From positions 1,364,001 through 1,428,000 of the forward strand of contig NZ_JBETXJ010000002.1 in the NCBI RefSeq assembly GCF_040427915.1: a stretch of 64,000 nt of DNA. The letters are read 5' to 3'. Below, in pieces: positions 1-9,732 of this stretch. The DNA is from Gardnerella vaginalis. Its GTDB lineage: Bacteria; Actinomycetota; Actinomycetes; Actinomycetales; Bifidobacteriaceae. Position numbers and translations under genes: made by a program. The notes beneath the pieces were generated by a model. That model searched no databases and was not told where the DNA came from. It worked only from the letters and a program-made list of their open reading frames with translations. Numbering within the stretch: position 1 is the stretch's first letter; every line of letters starts with the position of its first letter.

Positions 1-2169
1 AGATGCACCACTATCTTTAGCATTCTTATTCTTATCTTCCTTCTTCTTCTTATTTGCTTCATCATAATAATCTGTAGGACGCTTATATCCTCCTTCGCAT
101 TCAATATTCGATTTATCATTCGTCAAGTCTGAATTGCATACAATACCAAATGATGATTTAAGTAAATCAGTATCTTTACCAATATCCCAACCACGATTAC
201 TGCGTTCGGAAGGAGCGTCATTATGTACAATCGACTTGAAAGAATCCTTTGATGAATTACTATTTTCCCCATTTTTATCTGGAATAGGCTCTAAAGACAT
301 ATCACCAGCAGAAAATGGCCTATCTTCGCTAATATCCGCTTGATAAATAGCATCCGTAATCATTGCAGGCTCGGTAACAACAACCCAAGTATTGCCTTGC
401 AGCGTTACTCCAACAACTTTACGTAAGAAGCCCTTAGGAGCATTCTTTCCAGGTGCAGCAGCCAAAATATCCCCAACCTTATATTCAGGCTTCTTGTTAA
501 ACACTAATGAATCTGGATTAACAGCAGTAATATCATTGCTCAGAATGTCAGGATACACAGTCTTAGCATTTTTGGCTACAATAATATCTTTCTTGTTTGT
601 ATTAGGAACTTTAGTGTTTATAGTTCTAGAATCAATTCCAGAACTACTATCATCACGTACAAATGCTCTAGCGTTCAAAGTTTGATTACCAGCAACTGGT
701 ACGGTAATTTCCATACTCCACTTTGCTTTACCATTAGCATCGTAAGAAACAGCGGCATTACCTAAATTAACCGTATTATTATCAGAAGAATTAACTGTTA
801 CATTCACATAGTCAACTGATGAAGATGCGTCAACAGTACCAGAAATTGTTAACTTCTTACCTTTCGAGAAATCAATAGAAGCATTTTCCTCAGGGGAAGT
901 CCATTTAACGGTAACAGTATCAGAATTATTGTTTTTCGGCCTTTTACCAAGAATGCTTCCAAGCATCAAAACTTTTGAAGATACTTTACTTCCTCGAGCA
1001 GATACTTTCGCACTCTTTGCATCAGTGTCCACAAAGTCAAGCTGAGGTATTGCACCTTCTTGTGCGTCAACTACTGTACCAGTAGACCTGCCTTGAACAG
1101 GCTTTCCGTACTCAACGAATGCGCGCTTACCAGAAGCGTTAGCACTAACTAGAGCAAGTTCAAAGACGCTATCACTTGATTGTTTACTCAAAGCAACAGT
1201 CGAAGTTTTGTCTTTTTCTGTTGTTGAGCTAACCCATTGCTTAGAAACTGATGGCACAAAACTTCCAGTTACGTTAGCATGAGCCATGTTTGGCATAGCT
1301 CCTGCAACCCATCCGCGCACATACAGCTCAGCAGAAGTAGCATTCTCTGATTCAACGCTAATTGAGCCATCTGTAGAATTTGGAACTACGATTGTAGAAA
1401 CTACAGAATCACCTTGTGGAAGAGCTATCTCTTGCCCAGCTACCTTAACATCTCCAGCATTTTTCATATTGACTTTCATAGTCACATATGCTGCTCGTAC
1501 ATACTCTCCAGGAACATTACCTAAGCCAAGTAATCCAACTTTGCAATGTGCAGATGAATTCATGCTTGTGCAAGATAATTTCTGATTAGTATCCATACGC
1601 GTTACTGGTTTTACCAAAGAAACAATTGCGCCAGGAACATAAGCTGGCTTTTGATTCTTAGCTGCTGCAACAGTTTTTGATTGTAAGAATGCGACAACTT
1701 CAACACGTGCATTAACTGCATTAGAAGCATAAATGTGAAGATTACCGTCTGTAACATGAGCTAACACAGTTTGTGAAGCATCATATTTTGCAGCTATTTG
1801 TAACGCAGGAGTGTTATCAACATACACGGTGGTATCACTATTTGCATTAAATACACTTACACGAACGAGCGCACTATCGTAACCAGTAGAACCAGGCAAA
1901 TCAAGCGTTGCACCACTATTTGTTGATATAGAATTTGCAATAGGAGCATTAGAGTCACCAAATGCTTCAAGATATGGAACTCTAGAACGAGCATCAACGT
2001 TTAATCCCAACTCGTCATTATGTCTGTTTGAATCACTAGCGTAAGCATTATAAGCTGGAGTTACGCAAAGAATCATAGAAAACGCTATAACACTTACAAA
2101 TGTTCTATAAACAAATCTTGCACTCTTAATAGCATGCATAACATTGAAGAGAATTTTATTGCGTTTCAT
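1..2169 (-). CDS. Large secreted surface protein, 3' end outside window (partial)
   Basis: The frame is open from an ATG at 2169 to the left edge (723 codons) with no stop, so the C-terminus is missing. The first ~45 residues form a signal peptide: a basic start (MKRNK), a hydrophobic core and a likely signal peptidase I site after AYNAYA. The mature part is rich in Ser, Thr, Asn, Val and Ala with no enzyme motif that I recognise. Alternating polar and hydrophobic stretches resemble tandem beta-sandwich (Ig-like) modules. Near 360-540 a segment reads as a module with a conserved GxLRKVVGV and VVVTEPAMI pattern. The last visible residues are very Lys/Asp/Asn-rich. It starts 5 nt after the stop of the upstream exported protein, with a GGGAGG ribosome site inside that gene's end, so the two are translationally coupled. 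The role is unknown; adhesin or surface-layer protein is a guess. Confidence 0.75.
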   Translation of the reverse strand, partial: MKRNKILFNVMHAIKSARFVYRTFVSVIAFSMILCVTPAYNAYASDSNRHNDELGLNVDARSRVPYLEAFGDSNAPIANSISTNSGATLDLPGSTGYDSALVRVSVFNANSDTTVYVDNTPALQIAAKYDASQTVLAHVTDGNLHIYASNAVNARVEVVAFLQSKTVAAAKNQKPAYVPGAIVSLVKPVTRMDTNQKLSCTSMNSSAHCKVGLLGLGNVPGEYVRAAYVTMKVNMKNAGDVKVAGQEIALPQGDSVVSTIVVPNSTDGSISVESENATSAELYVRGWVAGAMPNMAHANVTGSFVPSVSKQWVSSTTEKDKTSTVALSKQSSDSVFELALVSANASGKRAFVEYGKPVQGRSTGTVVDAQEGAIPQLDFVDTDAKSAKVSARGSKVSSKVLMLGSILGKRPKNNNSDTVTVKWTSPEENASIDFSKGKKLTISGTVDASSSVDYVNVTVNSSDNNTVNLGNAAVSYDANGKAKWSMEITVPVAGNQTLNARAFVRDDSSSGIDSRTINTKVPNTNKKDIIVAKNAKTVYPDILSNDITAVNPDSLVFNKKPEYKVGDILAAAPGKNAPKGFLRKVVGVTLQGNTWVVVTEPAMITDAIYQADISEDRPFSAGDMSLEPIPDKNGENSNSSKDSFKSIVHNDAPSERSNRGWDIGKDTDLLKSSFGIVCNSDLTNDKSNIECEGGYKRPTDYYDEANKKKKEDKNKNAKDSGAS

Positions 2170-2174
2170 TTTAC

Positions 2175-3092
2175 TTATGCCTCCCTCTTTACATGCGCAC
2201 CATTTACACTAAAGTGAATTCCAATTCCAAACGAAATCAAAAGAATTGAAGTAATTAAAATTAAGGTAACTCCAACACCAGTTACATATAGCATTCCAGA
2301 AAAACGCTTATGCTTATTATTTTCTGATTGACTAGAAAATGCCTGACCACTATTGTTATTAGCTTTTGCAGAATCTGAATTTGAGTCTGAACCTGATTTT
2401 AGATTCAGGTTTGAGCTTGAATTTGAATTCGGTTTTATACTTGACCCTGGATTTTGATTTGACTTATCAGTTTTAATCGTATTTGAGTTTGAACTATCAA
2501 TATGATCATTCTTTGAACCATTTATGATTGAACTAATACTATTCAAACTACCGTTAATCGAATTATTGCTATTAAAATTATTGCTTATTGAATTATTACT
2601 ACTGTTGTATGAACTATCATTGTTGATATCAGTATTGGTGTTTGGATAATAATCATCAATCTTGAATCCGCCAGCTAACGTCATTGTAAGCTTAGATTCT
2701 TTAAGAACTATACGATTTGAATTTACAAATGAGATAAAAACAGTTTGATTAATGTGTTGTTTTGTAGCATTTAAGCTTAACTTATGATTCCCCCCCCCCA
2801 TAGAGACAACAGATGTGATTCCCGAAGGAGAAGAAGCAAATTTCATATCGTGATTGTCAATCTTACCGCCAATCTCATTAGGTTTAATATCAGTTCCTTC
2901 AATATCAAACCAAATTTGTGTCGTTTTATCTGGAGCGGTAATGTCTGCTGAATTATCAGCTGCGTAACATTGCGGAACGCAAATAAACGAAACACATAGT
3001 GCTAATAGAATACAACAATTGCGCATAATGATTTTAGGCGAACACATCATGTTAGACACACTCCGCTTTGAGGTACACAACGACTTTCTCAT
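2175..3092 (-). CDS. Exported membrane-anchored Ser/Asn-rich protein with a G10 tract
   Basis: 305 aa of unknown family. A cleavable signal lies at residues ~23-44 (core CCILLALCVSFIC, likely site after CYA). A folded-looking region spans ~45-150. A low-complexity Ser/Asn stalk spans ~155-255, and one transmembrane helix near 265-295 is followed by a short basic tail. The protein is therefore probably tethered to the outer face of the membrane. Codons for Met98-Gly101 lie in a run of ten G on the coding strand (2790-2799), so gain or loss of one base would shift the frame about a third of the way in. Met15, Met16 and Met23 are alternative starts. It is first in a two-gene operon with the large secreted protein downstream, so frameshifting could also act on that gene through lost coupling. 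The function is not recognised. Confidence 0.75.
   Translation of the reverse strand: MRKSLCTSKRSVSNMMCSPKIIMRNCCILLALCVSFICVPQCYAADNSADITAPDKTTQIWFDIEGTDIKPNEIGGKIDNHDMKFASSPSGITSVVSMGGGNHKLSLNATKQHINQTVFISFVNSNRIVLKESKLTMTLAGGFKIDDYYPNTNTDINNDSSYNSSNNSISNNFNSNNSINGSLNSISSIINGSKNDHIDSSNSNTIKTDKSNQNPGSSIKPNSNSSSNLNLKSGSDSNSDSAKANNNSGQAFSSQSENNKHKRFSGMLYVTGVGVTLILITSILLISFGIGIHFSVNGAHVKREA
2790..2799 (-). repeat. Homopolymeric G10 tract inside a surface-protein gene
   Basis: Ten consecutive C on the plus strand (G on the coding strand) lie inside the 305-aa exported protein gene. They complete the ATG of Met98 and give three glycine GGG codons. The run is exceptional in this AT-rich window, where no other C or G run approaches it. 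Long G/C runs are classical slipped-strand mispairing sites; at the length shown the frame is ON. Confidence 0.85.
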
Positions 3093-3465
3093 TTTTCATC
3101 TTTCTCACAAGTTCAACACTTAAGCTGCAAGCGATTTCAATAAAAGCATCTCACTCTATTTTCGCTTAAAAAGCTATAAAGTAAACATTAATACTACAAG
3201 TACCTAAAACAGAATATTATTTGTTTCTTACAATAAATTTAGATGAAATAGTTTCTAAAAATTATAGTAAATATAGTTATATGATTTTGCAAATATTATA
3301 ATTAAATTAAATTTTCTATGAAAAATATACTTTTATGCAAATTTTTTAGAATCTTCTGACCGATAATAATTTATGATTCAAAATCAACAATTGTTACTTT
3401 TCTATCGCAAAACTAGTATTTTGTTTTTTAGTTTTTGATAAATACGAATAATCATCAATTAATCA
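3093..3465. other. AT-rich intergenic region upstream of the surface-protein operon
   Basis: About 370 bp, very AT-rich, between the end of rarA and the start of the exported-protein gene; both genes are on the minus strand. It should hold the surface operon's promoter. An 11-bp unit reading AATCATCAATT occurs twice in tandem at about 3449-3470 and overlaps the rarA stop codon. I see no convincing RNA gene, clean terminator or small coding gene. Confidence 0.5.
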
Positions 3466-4839
3466 TCAATTTTTATCTTCAGAATTGTGGAGAATATTGC
3501 GAATTTGAGATAAACGTTGCGAAATCTCGTGCTCGTAGCCGCGATTATTTGGGTAATAATATTCGCGACCAACTAGCTCATCTGGCATATATTGCTGAGA
3601 TACAACAGCACCCGGATAATCGTGAGCGTACTTGTACCCATCATGATTGCCCCAACTTTTCATCAAAGCAGTTGGCGCGTTACGCAGATGAAGAGGCACT
3701 TGACCAATATTTCCAGCATCAACATCTTGCAAAGCCTTATTAATCGCATTATAGCTTGCGTTTGATTTTGGAGCAGTTGCTACAGCAATCACAGCTTCCG
3801 AAAGAATAATCCGCGCTTCTGGCATGCCAATTAGAGCAACCGCTTGAGCTGCAGCAACAGTTACTTGCAAAATTTGTGGAGCCGCCATACCAACTTCTTC
3901 GGCAGCAGCAATCATAATTCGCCTTGCAATAAAACGCGGGTCTTCACCAGCTCTAAGCATTCGCGCTAAATAATGCAAAGAAGCGTCAACATCACTTCCA
4001 CGCATTGACTTAATAAAAGCAGAAATCACATCGTAATGGTCGTCGCCATCTTTGTCGTAGCGAACTGTAGTAGTATCCATTACATTAGAAACAATATCAG
4101 CAGTAATTACAGGCTTATTTTTACCATGCTGCAACGCAACATCTCCTGTTACTGCTCCTGCAGCCGCCTCTAAAATAGTGAGAGTTTTGCGAGCATCTCC
4201 CCCACTTAAACGAATAATTGAATCAATAGCATCATCGTCGATTTTAAGCTGATCATTAAGACCATTTTCGCTTGAAATTGCGCGTTCTATAAGCGTGTGC
4301 AAATCTTCTACACTGAGAGACTCAAGTTTAACAACTACTGATCTACTAAGTAGTGGCTTAATGATTGAAAAACTTGGGTTTTCGGTAGTAGCTCCAATAA
4401 AAGTTACATCGCGATTTTCAACGCTTGGAAGCAAAGCATCTTGCTGTGATTTAGAAAAACGGTGAACTTCGTCAATAAACAGAACTGTTTCTTGACCTTT
4501 ACTAACTAAACGCTCATGTGCTCGATCTAACACAGCTCGAACATCTTTAACTCCAGAAGTTACAGCAGAAAGCTCTTCAAACACGCGACCAGACTGTCTA
4601 GCCACAATATAAGCAAGCGTAGTTTTACCAACTCCTGGAGGTCCAAACAACACAACAGAACTTGGAGATGTAAGAGAACCTTTAGATTGCGGATTCGCAA
4701 GCCTGCGCAAAGGCGAACCATCTTTTAGCGCATGAGTCTGCCCAAGCACGTCTTCGATAGCGCTTGGGCGCATACGCACTGCCAACGGACGCGTCACATC
4801 GCTAGGTGCACTACTTGCGGAAAATAAATCTTTCTCCAT
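3466..4839 (-). CDS. rarA: Replication-associated recombination protein A (AAA+ ATPase)
   Basis: 457 aa, the usual size for RarA/MgsA, a clamp-loader-like AAA+ ATPase that acts at stalled replication forks and on single-stranded ends. The Walker A motif GPPGVGKTT lies near residue 62 and the Walker B LFIDEVHRF near 118. Sensor 1 reads IGATTENPSF. The C-terminal half carries the family's tetramerisation region (SMRGSDVDASLHYLARML) and the GNIGQVPLHLRNAPT segment. It is monocistronic on this strand, with the DUF3516 helicase upstream. A GAAC-N4-GTTC palindrome at 4864-4875, 25 bp before the start codon, suggests LexA control, which fits a role in damage tolerance. The assignment is secure. Confidence 0.95.
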   Translation of the reverse strand: MEKDLFSASSAPSDVTRPLAVRMRPSAIEDVLGQTHALKDGSPLRRLANPQSKGSLTSPSSVVLFGPPGVGKTTLAYIVARQSGRVFEELSAVTSGVKDVRAVLDRAHERLVSKGQETVLFIDEVHRFSKSQQDALLPSVENRDVTFIGATTENPSFSIIKPLLSRSVVVKLESLSVEDLHTLIERAISSENGLNDQLKIDDDAIDSIIRLSGGDARKTLTILEAAAGAVTGDVALQHGKNKPVITADIVSNVMDTTTVRYDKDGDDHYDVISAFIKSMRGSDVDASLHYLARMLRAGEDPRFIARRIMIAAAEEVGMAAPQILQVTVAAAQAVALIGMPEARIILSEAVIAVATAPKSNASYNAINKALQDVDAGNIGQVPLHLRNAPTALMKSWGNHDGYKYAHDYPGAVVSQQYMPDELVGREYYYPNNRGYEHEISQRLSQIRNILHNSEDKN

Positions 4840-4863
4840 AATTACCAGCTTACACTACATATA

Positions 4864-4875
4864 GAACAAACGTTC
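4864..4875. promoter_or_regulatory. Candidate LexA (SOS) box upstream of rarA
   Basis: GAACAAACGTTC fits the Gram-positive/actinobacterial SOS box GAAC-N4-GTTC exactly. It lies 25 bp before the rarA start, just upstream of a TATATG -10-like element on the minus strand. The same motif occurs before recA and ruvA in this window. Confidence 0.7.
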
Positions 4876-4933
4876 GATTGCATTCTGCATTCTGTGTTTT
4901 GCATTCTGTGCTCTGTTAGCACATTTTTAAGAA

Positions 4934-7462
4934 TCACACGTGCGACACGCTGTAGTCAAAGAACACAACTTCGCCTGTATCTTGTGTGGAATCCAAATCA
5001 ACAATTCCAGTAATAGCCCAATTATGGTCTCCGTCCGAATCGTCAATAATTTGCCGAACTTTCCACGAATGTTCACTCTTCTCAAGAGAATCATCCAAAA
5101 TAAACAAGTCGCCACTTCTAGCCTTGGCATCGATACCAACATACTCGTGCTCATCGTAATAGTCGTCAAGCACATCATTCCACTCGTGAACACCGTAACC
5201 CCAAGCTTTGTCAAGCTCTCCTAAAGTATCCGCATCTTCCAAATCCATAAGCTGCACGCGACGGAACATTGCGTTTCGAATCAACACAATAAGTCCACGA
5301 CGATCCTCAACTACAGACTCAGAAGTTCCAGGCGCAGCCATAGTTACAGCGCTAGCTTCAGCGTCCGACCCTCCAGCACTTTCCCACTCGTCAACAAGAC
5401 TTGAATCAATAGATCGCACAACAAGACGAAGCCACGAAATAATATCACGTAATTCTTCGTTAAGCATGTCTTCTGGCACAGTACGAGCAAGCGAACGATA
5501 AGCGTCCGAAAGGTAACGAAGAAGCGTTCCCTCACTTCTAGCAATGCCATAACGAGAAATGTATCCAGTAAAATCGGATGCGGTTTCAACCATGTCTCGA
5601 AGTACAGATTTAGGCTTAATCCAGTAGTCGTTTGCCCACGGAACATCTTTGCGATATTGCGCAAAAGCAGGCTCAAGCAAATCTTCAAGAGGCTTAGGGT
5701 AGCTAACTTCCGCTAAGCGTTCCATGCGCTCCTCGTAATCAATGCCATCATCCTTCATACCAGCCATTGCAGCATCGCGAGCCTTACGCTCTTGTGCGCG
5801 AAGCACAGGCTTAGGATCATCTAAAGTTGCTTCAACCATAGAAATTACATCAAGCGCATAGCTTGGAGATTCTGGGTCTAGAAGTTCCAAAGCTGCGAGC
5901 AAGAACGGAGAAAGCGGCTGATCCAGCGCAAAGCCCTCTGGCATAGCAACATCAAGATCATAATCACAAGAACCATCCGAAAGCTCTCTGCATTCAATAA
6001 CTTGAGTATCGAGCAAAGTTTGGAAAATATCGTTGCAACGCTCGAGCAATTTCTCTTTATCTTGCGGCTTTTGCGCACTATCTTCAATAAGTTTTTCAAC
6101 GCGTGCTCTAGCATCCCCACCTTGCGTAACTTCGTTCAAAATCATTGAGTGCGTTACAACCATGTGAGGATTCAAAGTTTCTGGAGCGCTTTCAATAAGA
6201 TTAGTAAACGTTGGCTCGCCCCAAACTACAAAGCCTTCTGGAGCTTTCTTACGCTTAACTTTTTTAAGCTTCTTAGGATCATTTCCAGCTTTTGCAACAG
6301 CGCGCGCATTCTCAATCTCGAACTCTGGAGCCTCTGCAACTACTAAGCCCTCAGTATCGAATCCCATTCTGCCTGCACGTCCTGCAATTTGATGAAACTC
6401 GCGAGCACGAAGCTTTCTACTACGATTCCCATCAAATTTTGTAAGAGCTGTAAGCACAACCGAGTGAATTGGCACGTTAATGCCAACTCCGAGAGTGTCT
6501 GTGCCACAAATAACGGGCAGCAATCCTTGCTGTGCGAGCTGTTCGACAAGCCTACGGTAGCGCGGAAGCATACCAGCATGGTGTACGCCGACACCGGTGC
6601 GCAGTAGCCTTTGCAAGATTTTGCCGAATCCTGTAGTAAATTTAGTACCTTTAATTGCTTGCGCTATTTTGTCTCGCTGTTCTTTGCTTGAAACTCCCGT
6701 ACTTGCGAGCGCTTGCGCTGTTTCAAGAGCTGCGTCTTGCGAAAAATGAACTACGTATATTGGCGTTAAACCCTTGTTAAATAAGAGTTCTACAGTTGTT
6801 GCGAGCGGCTTATCTGTGTACTCGTATTCGAGTGGGATTGGTCTTGGCGCATTAGCAATAATATCAACACTACGTTTTGTTGATTTTTCTAAGCGTTCCG
6901 CAATATCCGTTACGTCTCCAAGAGTTGCGCTCATAAGTAAGAATTGCGTGTTTGGAAGTGTAAGTAGAGGCACTTGCCAAGCCCATCCGCGCTCTGGATC
7001 ACCATAGTAGTGGAATTCGTCCATTGCAACGCAATCGACTTCAGCGTTTGCGCCTTCACGTAAGGCTTGATTTGCTAAGATTTCTGCAGTGCAGCAGATT
7101 ATTGGAGCGTCCGCGTTAATATGCGAGTCGCCTGTAATCATGCCAACGTTGTCGCGCCCAAAAATCGCAACTAAATCGAAGAATTTTTCAGAAACAAGAG
7201 CTTTAATTGGCGCAGTATAGTAGGAGCGTCTGCCAGTGGCTAGCGCTGCAAAATGCATGCCGAGCGCTACTAGAGATTTTCCAGAACCGGTTGGAGTATT
7301 TAAGATTACGTGATCCCCTGCAAGCAAATCCATAACAGATTCTTCTTGATGCGGCCACAAATCCACATGCTTGTTATCTTTAACCCAATCAACAAATGCT
7401 TGAAAAATCTCATCTTCGCTAGCATGATGCAAATCAAAAGCTAACTCGCCCAAACCAGCCAT
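4934..7462 (-). CDS. DEAD/DEAH-box superfamily 2 helicase, DUF3516 type
   Basis: 842 aa. The N-terminal half is a Ski2/Mtr4-like superfamily 2 helicase core: motif I TPTGSGKS near residue 60, motif II DEFHYY near 145, motif III SATLGD near 180, and motif VI QIAGRAGRMGFDTEG near 356. The C-terminal half is the actinobacterial DUF3516 region, rich in acidic and aromatic residues. An RNA or DNA unwinding role is inferred from the core; the substrate of this family is not established as far as I know. The start is supported by an AGGAG ribosome site 8 nt before the ATG at 7462. cmk-der lies upstream on the same strand and a short hairpin separates them. Confidence 0.88.
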   Translation of the reverse strand: MAGLGELAFDLHHASEDEIFQAFVDWVKDNKHVDLWPHQEESVMDLLAGDHVILNTPTGSGKSLVALGMHFAALATGRRSYYTAPIKALVSEKFFDLVAIFGRDNVGMITGDSHINADAPIICCTAEILANQALREGANAEVDCVAMDEFHYYGDPERGWAWQVPLLTLPNTQFLLMSATLGDVTDIAERLEKSTKRSVDIIANAPRPIPLEYEYTDKPLATTVELLFNKGLTPIYVVHFSQDAALETAQALASTGVSSKEQRDKIAQAIKGTKFTTGFGKILQRLLRTGVGVHHAGMLPRYRRLVEQLAQQGLLPVICGTDTLGVGINVPIHSVVLTALTKFDGNRSRKLRAREFHQIAGRAGRMGFDTEGLVVAEAPEFEIENARAVAKAGNDPKKLKKVKRKKAPEGFVVWGEPTFTNLIESAPETLNPHMVVTHSMILNEVTQGGDARARVEKLIEDSAQKPQDKEKLLERCNDIFQTLLDTQVIECRELSDGSCDYDLDVAMPEGFALDQPLSPFLLAALELLDPESPSYALDVISMVEATLDDPKPVLRAQERKARDAAMAGMKDDGIDYEERMERLAEVSYPKPLEDLLEPAFAQYRKDVPWANDYWIKPKSVLRDMVETASDFTGYISRYGIARSEGTLLRYLSDAYRSLARTVPEDMLNEELRDIISWLRLVVRSIDSSLVDEWESAGGSDAEASAVTMAAPGTSESVVEDRRGLIVLIRNAMFRRVQLMDLEDADTLGELDKAWGYGVHEWNDVLDDYYDEHEYVGIDAKARSGDLFILDDSLEKSEHSWKVRQIIDDSDGDHNWAITGIVDLDSTQDTGEVVFFDYSVSHV

Positions 7463-7501
7463 ATTGCGCTCCTACTTTACTTAAGCTTTACTCGTGACTT
7501 T

Positions 7502-7527
7502 AATCGCAAATTTATTTACTTGCGATT
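7502..7527 (-). terminator. Short hairpin just after the cmk-der stop
   Basis: AATCGCAA (7502-7509) and TTGCGATT (7520-7527) form an 8-bp perfect stem with a 10-nt loop, immediately 3' of the cmk-der stop codon. There is no good U-run on the minus strand, so it is either a weak terminator or an mRNA-processing or stability element ahead of the helicase gene. Confidence 0.4.
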
Positions 7528-9732
7528 TTACTTGCGCTTCTTCTTATCTCGTACTTTTACTGAGATTTGAATAGGAGTTCCCTCGAATCCAAACTCTTCT
7601 CGAAGCGATCGCTCAATAAAGCGACGGTAGCCGTGCTCTAAGAAGCCTGTTGTGAATATCACGAAACGCGGTGGACGCGTAGAAGCTTGCGTTGCAAATA
7701 AGATTCGCGCTTGCTTTCCACCTCGCAAAGGATGCGGATGAGCAGACTGAATACGCCCCAAGAAAGCGTTGAGCTTGCCTGTAGGAATGCGCTTATCCCA
7801 GCTGTCTAAAGCTGTTCGCATAGCGCGCGCAAGACGATTCGTATGCCAGCCTGTTTTTGCGGAAAGATTTACACGCTCAGCCCAAGTTACGCGCTCAAAC
7901 TCAGTTTTCCACAAGCGTTCCATGCGCTGTCTGGAAAATTCGTCCATCAAGTCCCACTTGTTAAACACAAGTACGATTGCTCGACCCGCGTCTACAGCCT
8001 GGCTCATAACTTTCAAATCCTGCTCTGCAATCGGCTGGGAAGAATCGAAAAGAATCAAAGCAAGTTCAGAACGCTCAATCGCAGCTTGCGTACGAAGTGA
8101 AGAATAGTATTCAGCACCCGTAAGCTTATGCTGCCTGCGCTTAATACCAGCAGTGTCAATAAACAGCCAGTCTTCTCCATCAACTCGCACAACCTCATCA
8201 ACAGGATCTCGAGTAGTTCCAGCCAAATCGTTTACAACAGAACGTTCTTCATGAGCTAAATGGTTCAAAAGCGAAGACTTACCAACGTTTGGACGACCTA
8301 CTAAAGCAACTCTGCGAAGTCCTTCTGGAGTCAAGAATCCTGAAGTTTTATTCGCTTTCTTTAAAGAGCTAAGAGCCGCGTCAAGCAAATCTCCAACGCC
8401 TCTTCCGTGCATTGCAGAAATTCCGTAAGGCTCACCCATTCCAAGCTTCCAAAACTCTGCAGTCAAATACTCGCTTCTAGCGTCGTCAACCTTGTTAACT
8501 GCCAGAGTAATAGGCTTACCTGCAGCGCGAAGCATTGAAACAATGCGCTCGTCGGTAGCTGTTAAACCAACTTGACCATCTACTAGGAAAATCACAGCAT
8601 CGCTTAAACGCACTGCCACTTGCGCTTGCTGAGCAATAGAAGAATCAATGCCTTCAACATCTGCTTCCCAGCCGCCAGTGTCAACCAGCTTAAAGTTGGT
8701 TCCAGCCCACTCAGCGTCGTAACTTACGCGATCTCTCGTAACACCTGGAGTATCTTCTACAACAGCGACACGATGGCCCAAAATACGATTTACAAGAGTT
8801 GATTTTCCAACGTTTGGTCGACCTATAACGGCGATTACTCCAACAGCTTTTGTATCTTTCGATTCATCATCGCTTGCAAAATCACCGCTAAGAAGCGCAC
8901 GATCTTCATCATCAAGATCGTAGCCTTCAAGATTTGCAGCATAACGGTCGTACTCATCTTGCTCAATTGCATCGTCAACAATCTCTACAAGCGCGTCAAG
9001 AGTCTGCTCAAAAGTCAAATCAGAATTATCTAGAGTTGTAACACCGTCTGCAGCTTTAAGAAAATTTGTAACTTTAGCATCTTTAGCGTCGCGAGCACGA
9101 ATATCGTCTTCTTCAGATTCATTATTCTTAGATCCATTATTTTGCAAATTTTCTTGCGCAATATCCTGCTTATTTCTGCGAGCTTGACGCACTTCCTCAC
9201 GAGCAGTAAGAAGCACTCGAACTTGAGCATTTGGAGCCACAACAGTAGTAATATCGCGGCCTTCTGCAACTATTCCCTCTCCGCCTGAGAAAGAATCTTC
9301 ACTAGACTCTGAAGCAATATACGCGCGCTGAGCAGCAATAAGCATGTGTCGAACTGCAGGAATCGAAGAAACCGTAGACACGTGCGAAGAAACTTCGCTG
9401 GAACGCAATTCTTCGCTAATATCTTCACTATCAATTACGACTACAGGATTTTTTGGATCAACACTAAATTCAGCATGATCTTCCGTAAACAATGCTCCAA
9501 CAGCTTCAACAATTTGATTAAAGCGTTCTGCATCTGCAGAATTCGTTGGATTTCCTTCTTCATCCAACTCAAGCTGCTTACTTAAATCAATACCTTGCTT
9601 CAAGCACCACCAAGCAGCAGCTCGATACATTGCCCCCGTATCTAAATACGCAAAACCATAGTATTGCGCTAAAGCACGAGAAGTAGAAGATTTACCTACT
9701 CCTGCTGGTCCATCAATTGCTACGCAAATCAC
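7528..9732 (-). CDS. cmk-der: Cytidylate kinase-GTPase Der fusion protein
   Basis: 734 aa made of two enzymes. Residues ~1-255 are cytidylate kinase, which phosphorylates CMP/dCMP (P-loop [15 protein letters not shown], then [12 protein letters not shown]), with an acidic low-complexity insert around 195-215. Residues ~295-734 are the double-GTPase ribosome-assembly factor Der/EngA: G1 motifs GRPNVGKST near 303 and GRPNVGKSS near 478, G3 motifs DTGGWE and DTAGIK, G4 motifs NKVD and NKWD, and a C-terminal KH-like domain with basic end KVRDKKKRK. The start is GTG, overlapping the TGA of the upstream pseudouridine synthase (GTGA), with AAGGAGG ahead. This fusion is known in bifidobacteria and links pyrimidine nucleotide supply and 50S assembly in one chain. 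Confidence 0.95.
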   Translation of the reverse strand: MICVAIDGPAGVGKSSTSRALAQYYGFAYLDTGAMYRAAAWWCLKQGIDLSKQLELDEEGNPTNSADAERFNQIVEAVGALFTEDHAEFSVDPKNPVVVIDSEDISEELRSSEVSSHVSTVSSIPAVRHMLIAAQRAYIASESSEDSFSGGEGIVAEGRDITTVVAPNAQVRVLLTAREEVRQARRNKQDIAQENLQNNGSKNNESEEDDIRARDAKDAKVTNFLKAADGVTTLDNSDLTFEQTLDALVEIVDDAIEQDEYDRYAANLEGYDLDDEDRALLSGDFASDDESKDTKAVGVIAVIGRPNVGKSTLVNRILGHRVAVVEDTPGVTRDRVSYDAEWAGTNFKLVDTGGWEADVEGIDSSIAQQAQVAVRLSDAVIFLVDGQVGLTATDERIVSMLRAAGKPITLAVNKVDDARSEYLTAEFWKLGMGEPYGISAMHGRGVGDLLDAALSSLKKANKTSGFLTPEGLRRVALVGRPNVGKSSLLNHLAHEERSVVNDLAGTTRDPVDEVVRVDGEDWLFIDTAGIKRRQHKLTGAEYYSSLRTQAAIERSELALILFDSSQPIAEQDLKVMSQAVDAGRAIVLVFNKWDLMDEFSRQRMERLWKTEFERVTWAERVNLSAKTGWHTNRLARAMRTALDSWDKRIPTGKLNAFLGRIQSAHPHPLRGGKQARILFATQASTRPPRFVIFTTGFLEHGYRRFIERSLREEFGFEGTPIQISVKVRDKKKRK

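Noticed and set aside
1..2169. Suspected frameshift in the left-edge gene
   Set aside because: The first count of the start was off by one base; with ATG at 2169 the whole region to position 1 is one open frame.
3435..3743. 102-codon plus frame at the end of rarA
   Set aside because: It is antisense to the conserved RarA C-terminus and has no recognisable features.
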